The notes under the pieces: generated by a model
The model's input: the letters and a program-made list of their open reading frames with translations, nothing else
Database searches by the model: none
Told to the model about the DNA's origin: nothing
Part shown: positions 10,779 to 21,346 of the stretch, piece after piece
Position numbering within the stretch: position 1 is the first letter of the stretch
How the letters are laid out: each line of letters opens with the position of its first letter
NCBI GenBank assembly: GCA_001312325.1
Contig: BBDJ01000021.1
Location: 1-64,000 of the forward strand
Source of the DNA: Lysinibacillus pakistanensis
Lineage (GTDB): Bacteria > Bacillota > Bacilli > Bacillales_A > Planococcaceae
Length of the DNA stretch: 64,000 nt
Direction of reading: 5' to 3'
Program-made: the position numbers and the translations under genes

Positions 10779-13209
10779 CTTAACAAAAAAATAAAAAAAA
10801 GGTTTTTCTTTACACTCATTGCAGTAATACTTGGTATCCTCTTAACAACTAGTATGTTAGTTGCTAATAACACGATTAAAGATACATTTAGGTATTATCA
10901 AGAAATCTATGCAGGGGATGCTGATTATTGGATATTAAGCAAAAATTATTCTTTCTCAGAAGATGAGGTAAAAGCAATAAAGCAGCAGGATATTGTATCA
11001 GATAGCTTAAGTGTCCTAGATAAACAAGTACTGGTGGAAATAGACCAACCGAAAGCTCCTGCTGAAACTTCAGTTAGAATAACTGGTGTCAGTGATTTAG
11101 AAAGTAACCTTTTAAAGCTTCCATTAATAAAAGGGAGCTTGAACGGAAATGGTATTATTATACCTGAGAATGCAGCTAAACTATGGGGTAAAGATATAGG
11201 AGATACTTTAACATTTAAAGGGTTAGGTGAAATAGAAGTAACGGGGATTGTTGGCTTTACATCATGGCTTGCTAGTCCTACTAATTGGAATGACGCTAAA
11301 GGTAGATCCTTTAGAGTTATGATGGATTTAGGTACTCTTCAAGACTGGACTAACCAAGATAATCAAATAAGTTATATACGATTACAGCATAAAGATCGCG
11401 ATAATGAAAAGTGGTTATCAAATTATCAGGAATTATTACGAGGGACATCATTATATGTTCAGCCTGTTGTTATTGATGATTTAAGAAATAATGACGTAGA
11501 AGGTCTATATTCTGTCTTTTATCTAGTATGTATTCTCTCCCTTTTTATAAGCGGCTTCATCATATTTAATATGATTTATTCAAGTGTAATTGAACGAAAA
11601 AAAGAATTTTCAGTTATGAAGAGTCTTGGATACACAAATTTTGACGTGTTTAAACTTGTTTTGATGGAAGTCTTTTTTACTTGCTCTTTTAGGTACTGCT
11701 ATTGCATTACCAATTGGTGTATCATTCGCAGATTTGTTCGTAGAGATGCTTTTAGGAATCTTTCAAGATACAATGGTTTACACTTTAAATTGGAAAAGTG
11801 CAACAATTTTATCAGGATTAATCGGGATTTTATTTCCAATAATAATTTCTGGAATACCTATGTATATTGCTTTTAAAACGCCTATCGTATACGCAATGCG
11901 AAATACAAAAAAAAACGCCTAGCTTTAGAGTAGAAATTCTTAGGTATTTATTAGGTATTATTCTCATATTACTTAGCTTTGTTGACAGTTATTTGGGGTA
12001 TATTTCCTTATTATTTGGGGTGGTATTCATCTATCCATTGGTGTTGAGGGTCCTTGCAAAAATTCTTGAGCCAATGATAGAAAAAAATACTTAGTTATCC
12101 AGGGAAATTATCTGTCAGTAACATAAAAATTAATACGAATCGAAACGCTAATACATCAGCTATGTTAGCAATAAGTATTGCTGTAGTCATTTTTTTTAGG
12201 TTCAGCTTTAGAATCAATACCTTCTGGCTTTGAAAAGGAGATTCGCCAAACTTTTGGGGGAGATATTCAAGTTCAATTTGAAGAACCAGTGAATGAAGAA
12301 ATTATTAATAAGATAAGTAGTTACGCTGACGTAGAGGGCGTTGAATGGTTTAGAGAAACAATGGTAACCTGGAAAACAGTTGGAGATGAATATAGAGAAT
12401 TCTATGTGATGAGTTTACCATCTGAAAATACGGAAGGATTTCAACTTTTCGAAGACCCAGGCGGCATTAATCTTCCATCCAACTCTATCCTATTAGGTGA
12501 AAGAGCGTTTGATGAATGGGGTGGGAAAATGAATGATACCATTACTATTAATTCTCCTTCAGGTACAAGAGGATATCAGGTAATAGGGAAAGTTAATACT
12601 TCTCAAGATGGAGGATATGTTGGATTTATATCAGAAAATGAGTTTAAAGAAGGTTTTAACTGGGATGTTATTTATACAATTATGATAAATATCAGTGACT
12701 CACGGAATCCTTATACATTGCGTGAAAAATTAAATGCTGATTTTACAACCTCTATTTCTACCGTTACATTAGTAGAAGATCAAATTAAATCTTCTCAAAG
12801 TTCTTTTGATGGAATGAATGAAGTTATGCAATTTTTATTGATCATTGTGATTGCCCTTTCCAGTATAGGTATAGGTAATACTTTATTAATGAATACAATG
12901 GAAAGAGTCGGGGAAATTGGTACAATTCGTGCGATTGGATTTACCACTAAACAAGTCAGAACAATGATTATAGGAGAAGGTTTAGTTGTAGGTGTTGCAG
13001 GAATAATTACTGGGGTTTTACTGGGCATATTTGTAGTATTTTTAAACTCTATATCAAACACATCTGCAATGCATATGCCATTTATTATTCCGTGGGGCAA
13101 TGTAGTTTTGGCAATTACTGCAGGAATTTTCCTATCTCTAATTGCTTCAATTATACCATCTTATTTTGCAGCAAAGGTTAATCTTCTAAGTGCATTAAAA
13201 GAAATTTAA
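10747..13209 (+). CDS. FtsX/MacB-type ABC permease (about five frame breaks)
   Basis: About 820 residues: an N-terminal membrane helix, a large extracytoplasmic domain, a first FtsX domain (SVIERKKEFSVMKSLGYTNF), then a second copy ending in NTLLMNTMERVGEIGTIRAI and four final membrane helices. ATG 10747 is preceded by GGGAGG at the right spacing; the upstream ATG at 10741 is too close to it. Breaks occur in the A runs at 10785-10800, six T near 11675, nine A at 11907-11915, seven A at 12081-12087 and eight T near 12190. Partner of the ATPase at 10059; substrate unknown. Confidence 0.85.
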
Positions 13210-13340
13210 AAAGAAACCTACACTACCGCGAACAGACATAGCTAAAAAAAAGAAGGAGTGTTTGAAAATGGGTGCCAAAGCGTTGATTTAACAGCGTTTT
13301 GGCATTTAAATTAGAAAGCTCCAATCGATATGGAACGATT

Positions 13341-14279
13341 CTATAATTGTTGATAATAATGGAGGAGTTTCTCTACCTTAGCCTGAATAATTTGCTTTAA
13401 TGATTCTGGCTGCACAGATAAAACAAAATGACCGTATTTCATAAAATAGCTAGCAATAAATTCCTCTTCTCCGGGATTGTAGAAGCCTTTTATGAAAGTT
13501 TGATCTCCCACTTCTATTGTCATAGACGGATAATGTTCTTTATAAAAAAATATCCACTCCTTGTACAGCGATTTCCACTTCAAAGTCAATATGATGTTCA
13601 GATTGATAAAGTTCTAATGAAAGGTTAATAAGCTCATCAATTGAAAAATGAGAAGTCAATTCTTCTTCAATCGAAGTAATGCGATCACATCTGAACACCC
13701 TATATTGATTTGAATGGACCTCAATACCAGTAGCATACCATTGACCATATCTCGCAGAAATTTTGAAAAATTGTACTTGAAAACTTTTTTTGTTGATTAT
13801 TTTTCAAATAGTGAATTTTGCAGCTACACTCATGTAGAATACTTTTTAAAATTTTATCTAAATAACGACTGACATTCTTATGTTGAGTTACTTCAAATTG
13901 CAGAACCTTCTTCATTTTATGAATTTGCCTTATTTGATGTTGAGATAGACAGTTTTCAAATTTCTCATTGAGTTTATGAACACTTAAATGAAATGGTGTA
14001 GATTGATAAGATTCTAATGTTAGCATGGCAAAGTACAATGCGTACACCTCATCAATAGAAAAAATAATGGGAGATAATAATCTGTTTTTTTAAAAGACCA
14101 TAGCCCCCATTCCTGCCATGCTCCGAAAAAATAGGCATACCTAATTGTTCTAGTGAACTAATATCACGTAAAGCAGTACTCTTGGAAATATTATATTTAG
14201 TCATAAGATCCTGTAAGTTAAAGTATTCTAGATTATTTAAGTATCTGATCATATCATTTAATCGTTCTGATTTCTTCAT
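13341..14279 (-). CDS. DeoR-type HTH/WYL-domain transcriptional regulator (frame-broken)
   Basis: About 312 residues. The N-terminus has the HTH_11 winged helix (LMTKYNISKSTALRDISSLE) followed by the GRNGGYGL turn, and the remainder is a WYL ligand-sensing region (GIEVHSNQYRVFRCDRI) with a C-terminal WCX-like extension. Breaks at seven T 14084-14090, at T run 13785-13791 and at seven A 13544-13550. It is divergent from the VOC-family gene at 14400 with a 120-base shared intergenic region, so regulation of that gene is plausible. Confidence 0.8.
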
Positions 14280-14399
14280 GGAGTTCTCCTTATAAAGGTT
14301 TCATGTTTTGATACCTTTTAATAGTAGAATAAATTCAAGGTAAATATCAATTAATAAGATATCCACCTAAAATGATTGTAAAAAAAGGAGATTGGTACC

Positions 14400-14851
14400 A
14401 TGAGTACAACACTAGAAGTAGCTATTTTTTTTATCTATGAACGGAAAAACAAGAGATGCAATTGATTTTTACAAAAAAACATTTTAATGCAGAGCAATTG
14501 CTAGTCGTTACCTATGAAGATATGGCAAAACGAGATAGCTCCTTAAAGCTCACTGAAGAAAATAGGAATAAAATTACACACTCTGTGTTAGCAATCGGAA
14601 AAACAAAGATAATGCTTGCGGAAGAAACAATGGATGTCTCAGAAAAATATGTGGTGGGAAATAATTCTTCTCTGTGTATTCAAAGTGCAGACTTAGAAGA
14701 AATTCGACGCTTTTACAAAAGTTTGACGACAGAAGAAAAAGTACGAATCATTGTACCTTTAACTAATAATGTGTTTAGTAAAGCATATGGAATTATTGAG
14801 GACCCGTTCGGCATTCAGATACAGTTAATGTTTGATGATAGATTACGATAA
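14400..14851 (+). CDS. VOC/PhnB-like glyoxalase-superfamily protein (frame-broken near start)
   Basis: About 150 residues. The N-terminus reads MSTTLEVAIF then SMNGKTRDAIDFYKK, the usual start of PhnB-like VOC proteins, and the C-terminus DPFGIQIQLMF is the matching final strand. Start ATG 14400 has AAAAAAGGAGA upstream. The frame breaks at the T run 14425-14432 (eight T; seven expected). Function within the superfamily (resistance, isomerase, unknown) cannot be assigned. Divergent from the WYL regulator. Confidence 0.75.
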
Positions 14852-14937
14852 AACTAGTGAGTACAGTTTCAACTAAAAAAATAGGGACATCTATTTAATT
14901 GAAAATGTACTATTCAGCAATTTCAGGAGGTTATTGA

Positions 14938-15774
14938 ATGAAAGTACTAGCAGATGTTTTAAATAGAAAGGGCGCTAGAAAAGCTAGCGATATCCCTAAT
15001 GAAGTTTTAATACTGCTGAACCAAGGAAAAATAGAGAGTGTTAATTTAACAGAATGGCAAACGGTTCACCATATGACCTTATTAAAGAATGTTCTTCCAT
15101 CCATAGGACTAGAAGAAAAATTGGAATTTATTCTAAGTGAAATGGAAAAACAAAAAGTAGAAACAGGAATGAAGGCAATACGGTTAATTGGAAGTTTATT
15201 AGATACAATCCTGAAAGATGAAAGTGCTACTAACAAAGAGAATATCATCAAGAAATGTTCTCATCATGTATCGGATAGTGTACGATGTTGGGCAGCTTTT
15301 ATGAATAAAAGTAATGATTATTCTTTAGAAGAAAAACTGTTGTATATCAAGCCTTTTGCTGCTGATTGCCATTTTGGTGTTCGGGAAATTGCCTGGATGT
15401 CAATTAGAGAGGATCTTTCAGTCAATATAGAGAATAGTGTAGATTTGCTAATAGAGTGGGCGAAAAGCGAAGATGAAAATATTCGAAGATTCAGCTTGGA
15501 ATCAATTCGTCCTCGTGGGGTATGGACGAAGCATATTGAAATTTTAAAAGAAAAGCCACACATTGCGCTCCCTATTTTAAATTTATTAAAATCAGATATG
15601 TCCAAGTATGTGCAGGATTCAGTTGGTAATTGGTTAAATGATGCTAGTAAATCGCAACCAGATTGGGTTAAAAACCTTTGTGACGAGTGGCAAAAAGATT
15701 CTCCATCAAAGGCAACAGAGAGAATTATAAAAAAAGGCTCAAAGAACGATTGTGAAGAGCTAGCACAGTCCTAA
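14938..15774 (+). CDS. AlkC-like DNA alkylation repair protein (HEAT-like repeats)
   Basis: 278 residues and intact. An all-helical HEAT-like protein; RPRGVWTKHIEIL and YVQDSVGNWLNDASKSQPDW match the conserved blocks of AlkC/AlkD-family DNA glycosylases (COG4335 in my recollection). These remove cationic alkylated bases such as 3-methyladenine. Good ribosome site (CAGGAGG) before ATG 14938. It stands alone after the VOC gene. Assignment to AlkC rather than a catalytically dead HEAT protein is moderate. Confidence 0.75.
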   Translation: MKVLADVLNRKGARKASDIPNEVLILLNQGKIESVNLTEWQTVHHMTLLKNVLPSIGLEEKLEFILSEMEKQKVETGMKAIRLIGSLLDTILKDESATNKENIIKKCSHHVSDSVRCWAAFMNKSNDYSLEEKLLYIKPFAADCHFGVREIAWMSIREDLSVNIENSVDLLIEWAKSEDENIRRFSLESIRPRGVWTKHIEILKEKPHIALPILNLLKSDMSKYVQDSVGNWLNDASKSQPDWVKNLCDEWQKDSPSKATERIIKKGSKNDCEELAQS

Positions 15775-15840
15775 TCCTATTGAACTGCAACCCAATTGTT
15801 TAGCTCGTCATCAAATGGGGTATTTTTTTTATTTGAATGT

Positions 15841-16110
15841 AAGGATGTACTAGTTAACAATGCAAATGGTTCTTTACCAAAAATGATTGCCAACATAGAA
15901 ATGGCTAAGTGATATAAAATTAAGGACTTTAACCAAAATGGCTGTATCATAGGTATGAAATATGTTATTCCCGAAATGCAAAAAGCAGGAGGCGGCTCAC
16001 TTCAATTGATAGCATCGTTGGGATGGCAGGTACAAGCCCATCACAGCAGTAAAAGGCGCACTTCGTTTTACTAACCTGTACACCCAGGGTTTAACGTTAT
16101 ACCAATGACG
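15841..16110 (+). pseudogene. Decayed short-chain dehydrogenase/reductase
   Basis: Fragments in different frames follow the SDR order: KDVLVNNANG (the NNAG strand), then IIGMKYVIPEMQKAGGGS, then TAVKGALRF (normally YxxSKGA) near 16050, and finally VHPGFNVIPMT near 16078-16110. In-frame stops, lost segments and loss of the catalytic tyrosine show a genuine relic. Unlike the other broken genes here, the damage is not at homopolymers. The N-terminal Rossmann GxxxGxG part is missing. Confidence 0.7.
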
Positions 16111-16192
16111 GCTCCATCAAGATCTCGCTTTATGACAGAAATTAGTCATCGATAGTGGTTGAACTGCTATTTAAAAATAATAGAATTAGAAT

Positions 16193-16227
16193 ACTAGGTT
16201 TCACAAATTGTGAGCCTAGTTTTTTTT
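16193..16227 (+). terminator. Intrinsic terminator
   Basis: Stem ACTAGG..TCAC with GTGA..CCTAGT (one internal mismatch), followed by seven or more T. It follows the SDR relic, so it is probably the old terminator of that gene. Confidence 0.7.
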
Positions 16228-16231
16228 ATAT

Positions 16232-16305
16232 GTAGGGAAGGTCAAAGAACCGCTCAGGTCCCCAGGAAAGTCGCTCGGGTAGGTCAAAGAATCGCTCGGC
16301 TCCAA
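16232..16305. repeat. 21-bp imperfect tandem repeats (GCTCGG type)
   Basis: The motif GCTCAGG, GCTCGGG, GCTCGGC recurs at exactly 21-base spacing, with AGGTCAAAGAA preceding the first and third copies. The reverse complement (GGAGCCGAGCG) is the unit of the coding 21-bp array at 45800-45990, so these belong to one dispersed family. Confidence 0.7.
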
Positions 16306-16664
16306 TTGCTAATGTTTAAAATAGCACAAACATCACTATTTTCTCTGCATATCATAATGAGGTAAGCGTTTTCTTTTATTTATATAGAAGAAAGCCATAA
16401 CATTTCTGTCAAAAAGGGAGCAAAATCAAGGGAAGAATCTTGGAACTTATTTTGTAAAGCCAACATATGTCCTAATGACGATAATTTCCGGAAATTCGAT
16501 GATTTAAGCTTATTCAGACGAAGAATTGTATGATTATATGAATTTCACAAAAAAAATATTTGTAAAAACCTTAACTATTTCGTATGAAATCCGTATAATA
16601 AATCAAACAGTGCGAAAATTGTCCATTTTCTCTCGGTAAATTGCGTGAATTTTTTTAAATTGTA
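16306..16664. other. Gene-free leader region upstream of lysC
   Basis: No ORF of note, and none of the conserved sequence blocks of a lysine riboswitch or T-box that I can recognise. A promoter with an overlapping palindrome follows at 16665-16700. Confidence 0.4.
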
Positions 16665-16700
16665 TTGACGTGGGGAACGATAATTTGTACACTGTGTACA
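16665..16700 (+). promoter_or_regulatory. Predicted sigma-A promoter with palindromic operator, lysC
   Basis: TTGACG (16665-16670), a 17-base spacer, TACACT (16688-16693). A perfect palindrome with arms TGTACAC and GTGTACA around one T occupies 16686-16700, covering the -10 element, as expected for a repressor site. Start of lysC is 57 bases further on. Confidence 0.6.
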
Positions 16701-16756
16701 TTCAATTGTTTTTTTGGAGGAATACAATTATTTCAAAAAGTTAGGATTTGATAGAT

Positions 16757-18125
16757 ATGATCGTATGTAAATTTGGTGGAACATCTGTAGCAAGTGCAGA
16801 ACAAATTCAAAAAGTAGCAAACATTGTAAAATCTAATCCGGCACGTAAAATCGTTGCCGTTTCAGCGCCAGGGAAACGCTCTGGGGATGATATAAAAGTA
16901 ACTGATTTATTAATCCATTTAGCAATGGCAGCCGTAAAAAAATGAAGATACTGAAGAGAAAATCCAAACTGTTGTCAACCGTTTTAAGGCAATTGCAGAT
17001 GGCTTAGCATTAGATTATGCCATTTGTGACGTGATTGCGGAGGATCTACGTGAGCGTGTACAGGGTGATAAATCCAATGAGGAATTATTTATTGATAGCA
17101 TTAAAGCGGCAGGTGAAGACAATAATGCTAAGCTTATCGCAGCATATTTCACTTCGATTGGTATGCCAGCACGATATGTAAGTCCAAAAGAGGGTTTGGT
17201 GGTCAATGATTTACCAGAACGCACTTTTGCATTACCCGAGGCTTATATCAATTTAGCACCACTCAAAAACACAAAAGAAATTATTGTGTTCCCAGGTTTC
17301 TTCGGTTACACTAAAGCGGGCGTATTGCGTACATTTGACCGTGGTGGCTCCGATATTACAGGCTCTATTCTCGCAGCAGCTGTAGAGGCAGAGCTTTATG
17401 AAAACTTTACGGATGTGGATTGTGTGTTCTCTGCGAATCCGAAAGTCGTGAATGATCCAGTGGAAATTAAAGAAATTACGTATCGCGAAATGCGCGAATT
17501 ATCCTATGCAGGCTTTTCCGTGTTCCATGATGAAGCGCTGATGCCTGTCTATAAGATTGGGGTGCCAGTTAACATAAAAAAATACAAATAATCCATCAGC
17601 CCCAGGTACTCGTATCGTACCAAGCCGTCCTGCAACAGGTCGTCCAGTTACAGGTATTTCGGCGGACAGTGGCTTTTCAACTTTATATGTCTCTAAATAT
17701 TTAATGAATCGTGAAGTAGGCTTTGGCCGTAAGCTGTTACAGATTTTAGAGGATGAAAATATTTCTTATGAACACACACCGTCTGGTTTAGACGATATTT
17801 CTGTTATTATGCGTTCCAATCAATTGACACCAGAAAATGAAGCACGCATTTTGACACGCGTGAAAAATGAATTGCAGGCAGATGATGTGCAAATGCGTCA
17901 TGGTTTTTCAATGATTGTAATCGTTGGCGAAGGTATGCGTAACAATACAGGTTTAGCGGCACGTGCTGCTACTGCGATTTCCAAAACTGGTGCAAACATA
18001 GAGATGATTAATCAGGTTCATCAGAAGTAAGTCTAGTATTTGGTGTGCTCCAAGAATTTGAAAACAAAATTTTACAAGCACTTTATGGAGAATTTTTTTG
18101 CACATGTGCAAGCATAAGGAAATAA
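16757..18125 (+). CDS. lysC: Aspartate kinase (frame-broken)
   Basis: About 456 residues, a monofunctional aspartokinase catalysing ATP-dependent phosphorylation of L-aspartate, the first step to lysine, threonine, methionine and diaminopimelate. Hallmarks: IVCKFGGTSVAS at the N-terminus, FDRGGSDITGSILAAA, and C-terminal ACT domains (MIVIVGEGMRNNTGLAARA; INQGSSEVSLVFGV). ATG 16757 gives the canonical start. Breaks: seven A at 16935-16941 and 17578-17584, and a missing G near 18014 inside the INQGSSE motif, not at a long run. True stop is at 18123-18125; the short frame ending at 18030 is an artefact. Confidence 0.9.
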
Positions 18126-18157
18126 ACACTAATCCTTACCTGGATTAGTGTTTTCTT
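18125..18157 (+). terminator. Intrinsic terminator of lysC
   Basis: Perfect 11-bp stem (18125-18135 with 18142-18152), six-base loop, followed by a T-rich tail. It begins in the last base of the lysC stop codon. Confidence 0.88.
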
Positions 18158-18210
18158 TTTAGCTAGAATACGGTAAAATCGAGGACGTACATAGATAGGA
18201 GGGCTTTCTA

Positions 18211-18393
18211 TTGAAAAATTTATCAATTGGTATGCTGTTATCAGTGGTTGGGATACTATTTGTTTGTCTAACAATCATGGATGTTTTACCATCCTCGACA
18301 AAAACTATGAAATTTGTCTATATCGGAATTGGCTGGGTATTTATCATTGCCGGGTCCGTTATTCGTTTTAAAAATTTAAAACAAAGACAATAA
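18211..18393 (+). CDS. Small two-helix membrane protein of unknown function
   Basis: 60 residues from TTG 18211, with a strong TAGGAGGG seven bases upstream. Two hydrophobic segments (about 5-23 and 35-52) separated by a short polar loop, and a basic C-terminus (RFKNLKQRQ). No family recognised. Lies between the lysC terminator and the B12 salvage operon, probably as a single-gene transcript. Confidence 0.6.
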   Translation: MKNLSIGMLLSVVGILFVCLTIMDVLPSSTKTMKFVYIGIGWVFIIAGSVIRFKNLKQRQ

Positions 18394-18422
18394 GTGTATC
18401 AAGAAATTAAATTGTTTTAAAA

Positions 18423-18576
18423 CATAAATTTATGATACAATTTCAAAGAAAATAAATAATTTGAGTAGTATGAAGTTGTAATGCTGTACAAAAATTCAGA
18501 AGTTTCAAATTTGAAGTTTATTATTAATTTAAAAATTGGACAGTACAAATTCTTCTTTGTAAGAATTTGTTTTTTT
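18423..18576 (+). promoter_or_regulatory. Promoter and terminator-bearing leader before the B12 salvage operon
   Basis: A possible promoter (TTGTTT, TACAAT near 18434-18440) is followed by about 100 bases and then a U-tailed hairpin: ACAAATTCTT 18545-18554 with AAGAATTTGT 18561-18570 and seven T. The hairpin lies 55 bases before cbiZ. I cannot find the B12-box or other conserved blocks of a cobalamin riboswitch. It may be an attenuator or the terminator of the small gene at 18211. Confidence 0.5.
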
Positions 18577-18630
18577 ATGGCTGTAATCGTCATAAAGAAT
18601 GGTTCTAATTTTAGTAGGAGGCTTTAGGTA

Positions 18631-19311
18631 ATGCCCGTACTTCGTAAGGAAGATATTCATATTTTCGAACATTACGTTGCTCTACAAACAGCTTCACCGA
18701 TGAAAGTGGTATCCTCAGCTATGCACAATCCAGGCTTTGGCTATTTTACACATTTCATGAATCGATCAGTGCCGAAGACGTATGATGAACGGAAGCCACA
18801 TCTGGAATTACAACAATTTATACATAAAGAGGGTTTTCCAATTGATAACACAGTGGCAATGATGACTGCTGTCTATGCTAAATTTGCAACAATTCGGGAA
18901 TTTACCGTTGAAGGAATCCACCTAGTTGTTATGATAACGGCTGGTCTCGGCAATGCCGTAGATATTACGCGTGCCTATCATCGACAGGAGCAATATTATG
19001 CGGGCACAATTAATACTTGGGTCATGATTAATGGAAAGCTATCAGATGAAGCTTTATTTCAGGCGATGATTTCTACAACTGAGGCAAAGGTTAAGGCCAT
19101 TATTGATGAAGGTATTATTGACCCTACAACTGGTACACAGGCTACTGGAACCTCAACAGATAGTTTACTTATTGCCTCGACAGAAGAAGGGGAGTACCAT
19201 CAATATGCGGGCCCGATTACAATGCTAGGAAAAGTTATAGGTCATGGTGTATATGTGACAATGCGAGAGGCGATTCAAAAATATAAAAAAGATAAAGAGG
19301 AGAATTTGTGA
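18631..19311 (+). CDS. cbiZ: Adenosylcobinamide amidohydrolase CbiZ
   Basis: 226 residues, intact. It cleaves the aminopropanol amide of adenosylcobinamide to give adenosylcobyric acid, a salvage route that also lets cells remodel foreign cobamides. The long conserved stretch with TVEGIHLVVMITAGLGNAVD and TGTSTDSLLIAS is typical of CbiZ. GGAGGC precedes ATG 18631. First gene of a run that overlaps or abuts through cblS at 25464. The product is the substrate of the next enzyme, CbiB. Confidence 0.88.
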   Translation: MPVLRKEDIHIFEHYVALQTASPMKVVSSAMHNPGFGYFTHFMNRSVPKTYDERKPHLELQQFIHKEGFPIDNTVAMMTAVYAKFATIREFTVEGIHLVVMITAGLGNAVDITRAYHRQEQYYAGTINTWVMINGKLSDEALFQAMISTTEAKVKAIIDEGIIDPTTGTQATGTSTDSLLIASTEEGEYHQYAGPITMLGKVIGHGVYVTMREAIQKYKKDKEENL

Positions 19312-20269
19312 TGTTGGCATTGGTCATTGCCTGTATCCTCGGGCTTGTTTTTGATTTACTAGTAGGCGATCCTCCTAAACTGCCTCATCCAGTTCGTTGG
19401 ATTGGAAAGCTTATTCAAGCTCAAACGGAATTATGGAATAAAGGGAAAATGAGAAAATTCCGCGGCATGGTCATGGCACTCGCTGTTGTGGGCACAACCA
19501 TGTTTGTTGTCACAGCTATACTGCTAGTTAGCTACCAAATTAGCTTGCTATTGGGTATTGTGGTGGAAGGGCTTCTTATTGGAATTGGACTGGCTCAGCG
19601 AAGCTTAAAGGAGGCTGCGATGGCAGTATATGAACCTCTTGTTAAGGGGGATTTTGCCGAAGCTCGTATGAAGCTGTCTTGGATTGTTGGACGAGACACC
19701 GATAATCTAGGTGAGGATGAGATTGTGCGTGGTGTCGTGGAAACCGTGTCAGAAAATACAAGTGATGGTGTAACAGCCCCATTATTCTATGCTTTTTTTA
19801 TTTGGTGCCATTGGTTTGTGGGGCTATAAGGCTGTAAATACATTAGATTCAATGGTTGGCTATAAAAATGACAAATATAAAGACTTTGGCATGTTCTCAG
19901 CGAAGCTCGATGATGTTCTTAATTTTATTCCGAGTCGTATCACAGGTTTACTCATTGTATTGGGTACAAAAAAATGAAACAGATGTATCCCTTAGAAAAC
20001 GTTTAAAACGCTGGGCACAGGATGCCAAGAAGCACCCTAGTCCTAACAGTGGCTATTTAGAGGCAGCAACAGCTGTGCAGCTAGGGGTAGAGCTAGGTGG
20101 TAGAAACTCCTACCAAGGGGTTGTCTCACACCGAGCAATTATGGGGGAAAAATTAGTACCCTTAACAAAGGAGCATATCGCTACATCCGTTATTCATATG
20201 AGAATAGCGACATTGCTCTTTACACTTGTTATGTTAGCAGTGGAGGTGTTAATATTTGCAATTACCTAA
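19311..20269 (+). CDS. cbiB: Adenosylcobinamide-phosphate synthase CbiB (frame-broken)
   Basis: About 319 residues, polytopic membrane protein. It attaches (R)-1-amino-2-propanol phosphate to adenosylcobyric acid. Motifs: [20 protein letters not shown] at the N-terminus, [19 protein letters not shown] and [18 protein letters not shown], then [19 protein letters not shown]. The start overlaps the cbiZ stop (TGATG). Breaks at seven T 19793-19799 and seven A 19969-19975; six in each restores the full protein. Confidence 0.9.
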
Positions 20270-21335
20270 TCATGGAGCGAATCCACAAAATGTCTATCGG
20301 CAGTTAGGCTTGTTATGCCAGAAGATGTCTATGATTTTAGCGAAAATGTTAATTCTGCAGGGCCGCCTCCGTTTGTGGAGGCGCGCTGGCGAACATTTTA
20401 TCCGCTTATTCAACGATATCCTGATCCAGATGGTGAGCCATTCCTTACAAAGGTTGCTGCTTTTCATCATGTGATAAAAGATTCTATTTTACTTGGTAAT
20501 GGGGCATCTGAGCTTTTTACTGTATTGGCTAGACGCTATGCGTGTAAGCGTGTTATCATCGTTCATCCAACTTTCTCTGAATATGAACGAACATTGCAAG
20601 CAGTTGGCGCAAATATTGTGCCGATTATCGTAGAGGATATTGTTCAATATGCATTACCGATGGAGAAACTAAAGCGAGAAATGGTAAATGCAGATGCTCT
20701 TTATATTTGTACGCCCAATAATCCGACAGGTGTGCTACCTCAAAAAGTAGAGCTAGAACAGTTAATTATTCATGGAGCAAGCGTAAATTGTGAGCTTGTT
20801 ATTGATGAAGCCTTTATAGACTGGGTGGATGAGGGGTACTCTTTAATCGGACATGTAGCGAAAAACCCTCATGTGCTTGTTGTACGTTCGATGACAAAAA
20901 TGTATGCTATTCCAGGGTTACGATTGGGCTATTTAGTTGCGGACCCAGCTGTTGTAGGAGAGCTAAAAGGCATGCTTGCTCATTGGAATTTAAATGCCTT
21001 TGCACTTGTTATAGGCGCAGGCTGCTTAGATGAACAACACTATTGTCAGCGAGCTATTACCTATGCGAGAAACCAGCGAGAAGCATTACAAGGTTATTTA
21101 CAAGAAAACGGTTGTCAGGTGACGCATAGTGTAACCAATTATATATGTTTTGCATTACCCAAAAATCAGTCAGCAGATGCCTTTTTTTACGTATTGTTTA
21201 TCGAAGGGTGTTGTGCTGCGCCATACTAATAACTTTTTAGGATTAAATGGCGAATGGTTCCGAATTGGTATAAAAGATATTACGGCTATGACTTATTTAC
21301 ATAACTGTTTGCAGACTTGGTTTAAAGCAAATTAG
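20256..21335 (+). CDS. cobD: Threonine-phosphate decarboxylase CobD, aminotransferase class I/II fold (frame-broken)
   Basis: About 359 residues. A PLP enzyme that decarboxylates L-threonine O-3-phosphate to aminopropanol phosphate for CbiB. The N-terminal [17 protein letters not shown] is typical of CobD; the PLP lysine is in RSMTKMYAIPGLRLGY and the Asp pair in VIDEAFIDWVDEG. Starts at TTG 20256, overlapping the cbiB end. One break near 20310 lacks a G (GGCTTG instead of GGCTTGG), not a long run; the other is seven T at 21181-21188. C-terminus FRIGIKDITAMTYL completes the fold. Confidence 0.87.
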
Positions 21336-21346
21336 GAGTGAGAAGA

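Noticed and set aside
15066..15605. - strand frames inside the AlkC-like gene
   Set aside because: Shadows of an intact, well-supported + strand gene.
16306..16664. Lysine riboswitch or T-box before lysC
   Set aside because: None of the conserved core sequences are recognisable, and no terminator hairpin lies just before the gene.
18394..18630. Cobalamin riboswitch before cbiZ
   Set aside because: No B12-box-like conserved block; only a terminator-like hairpin is present.
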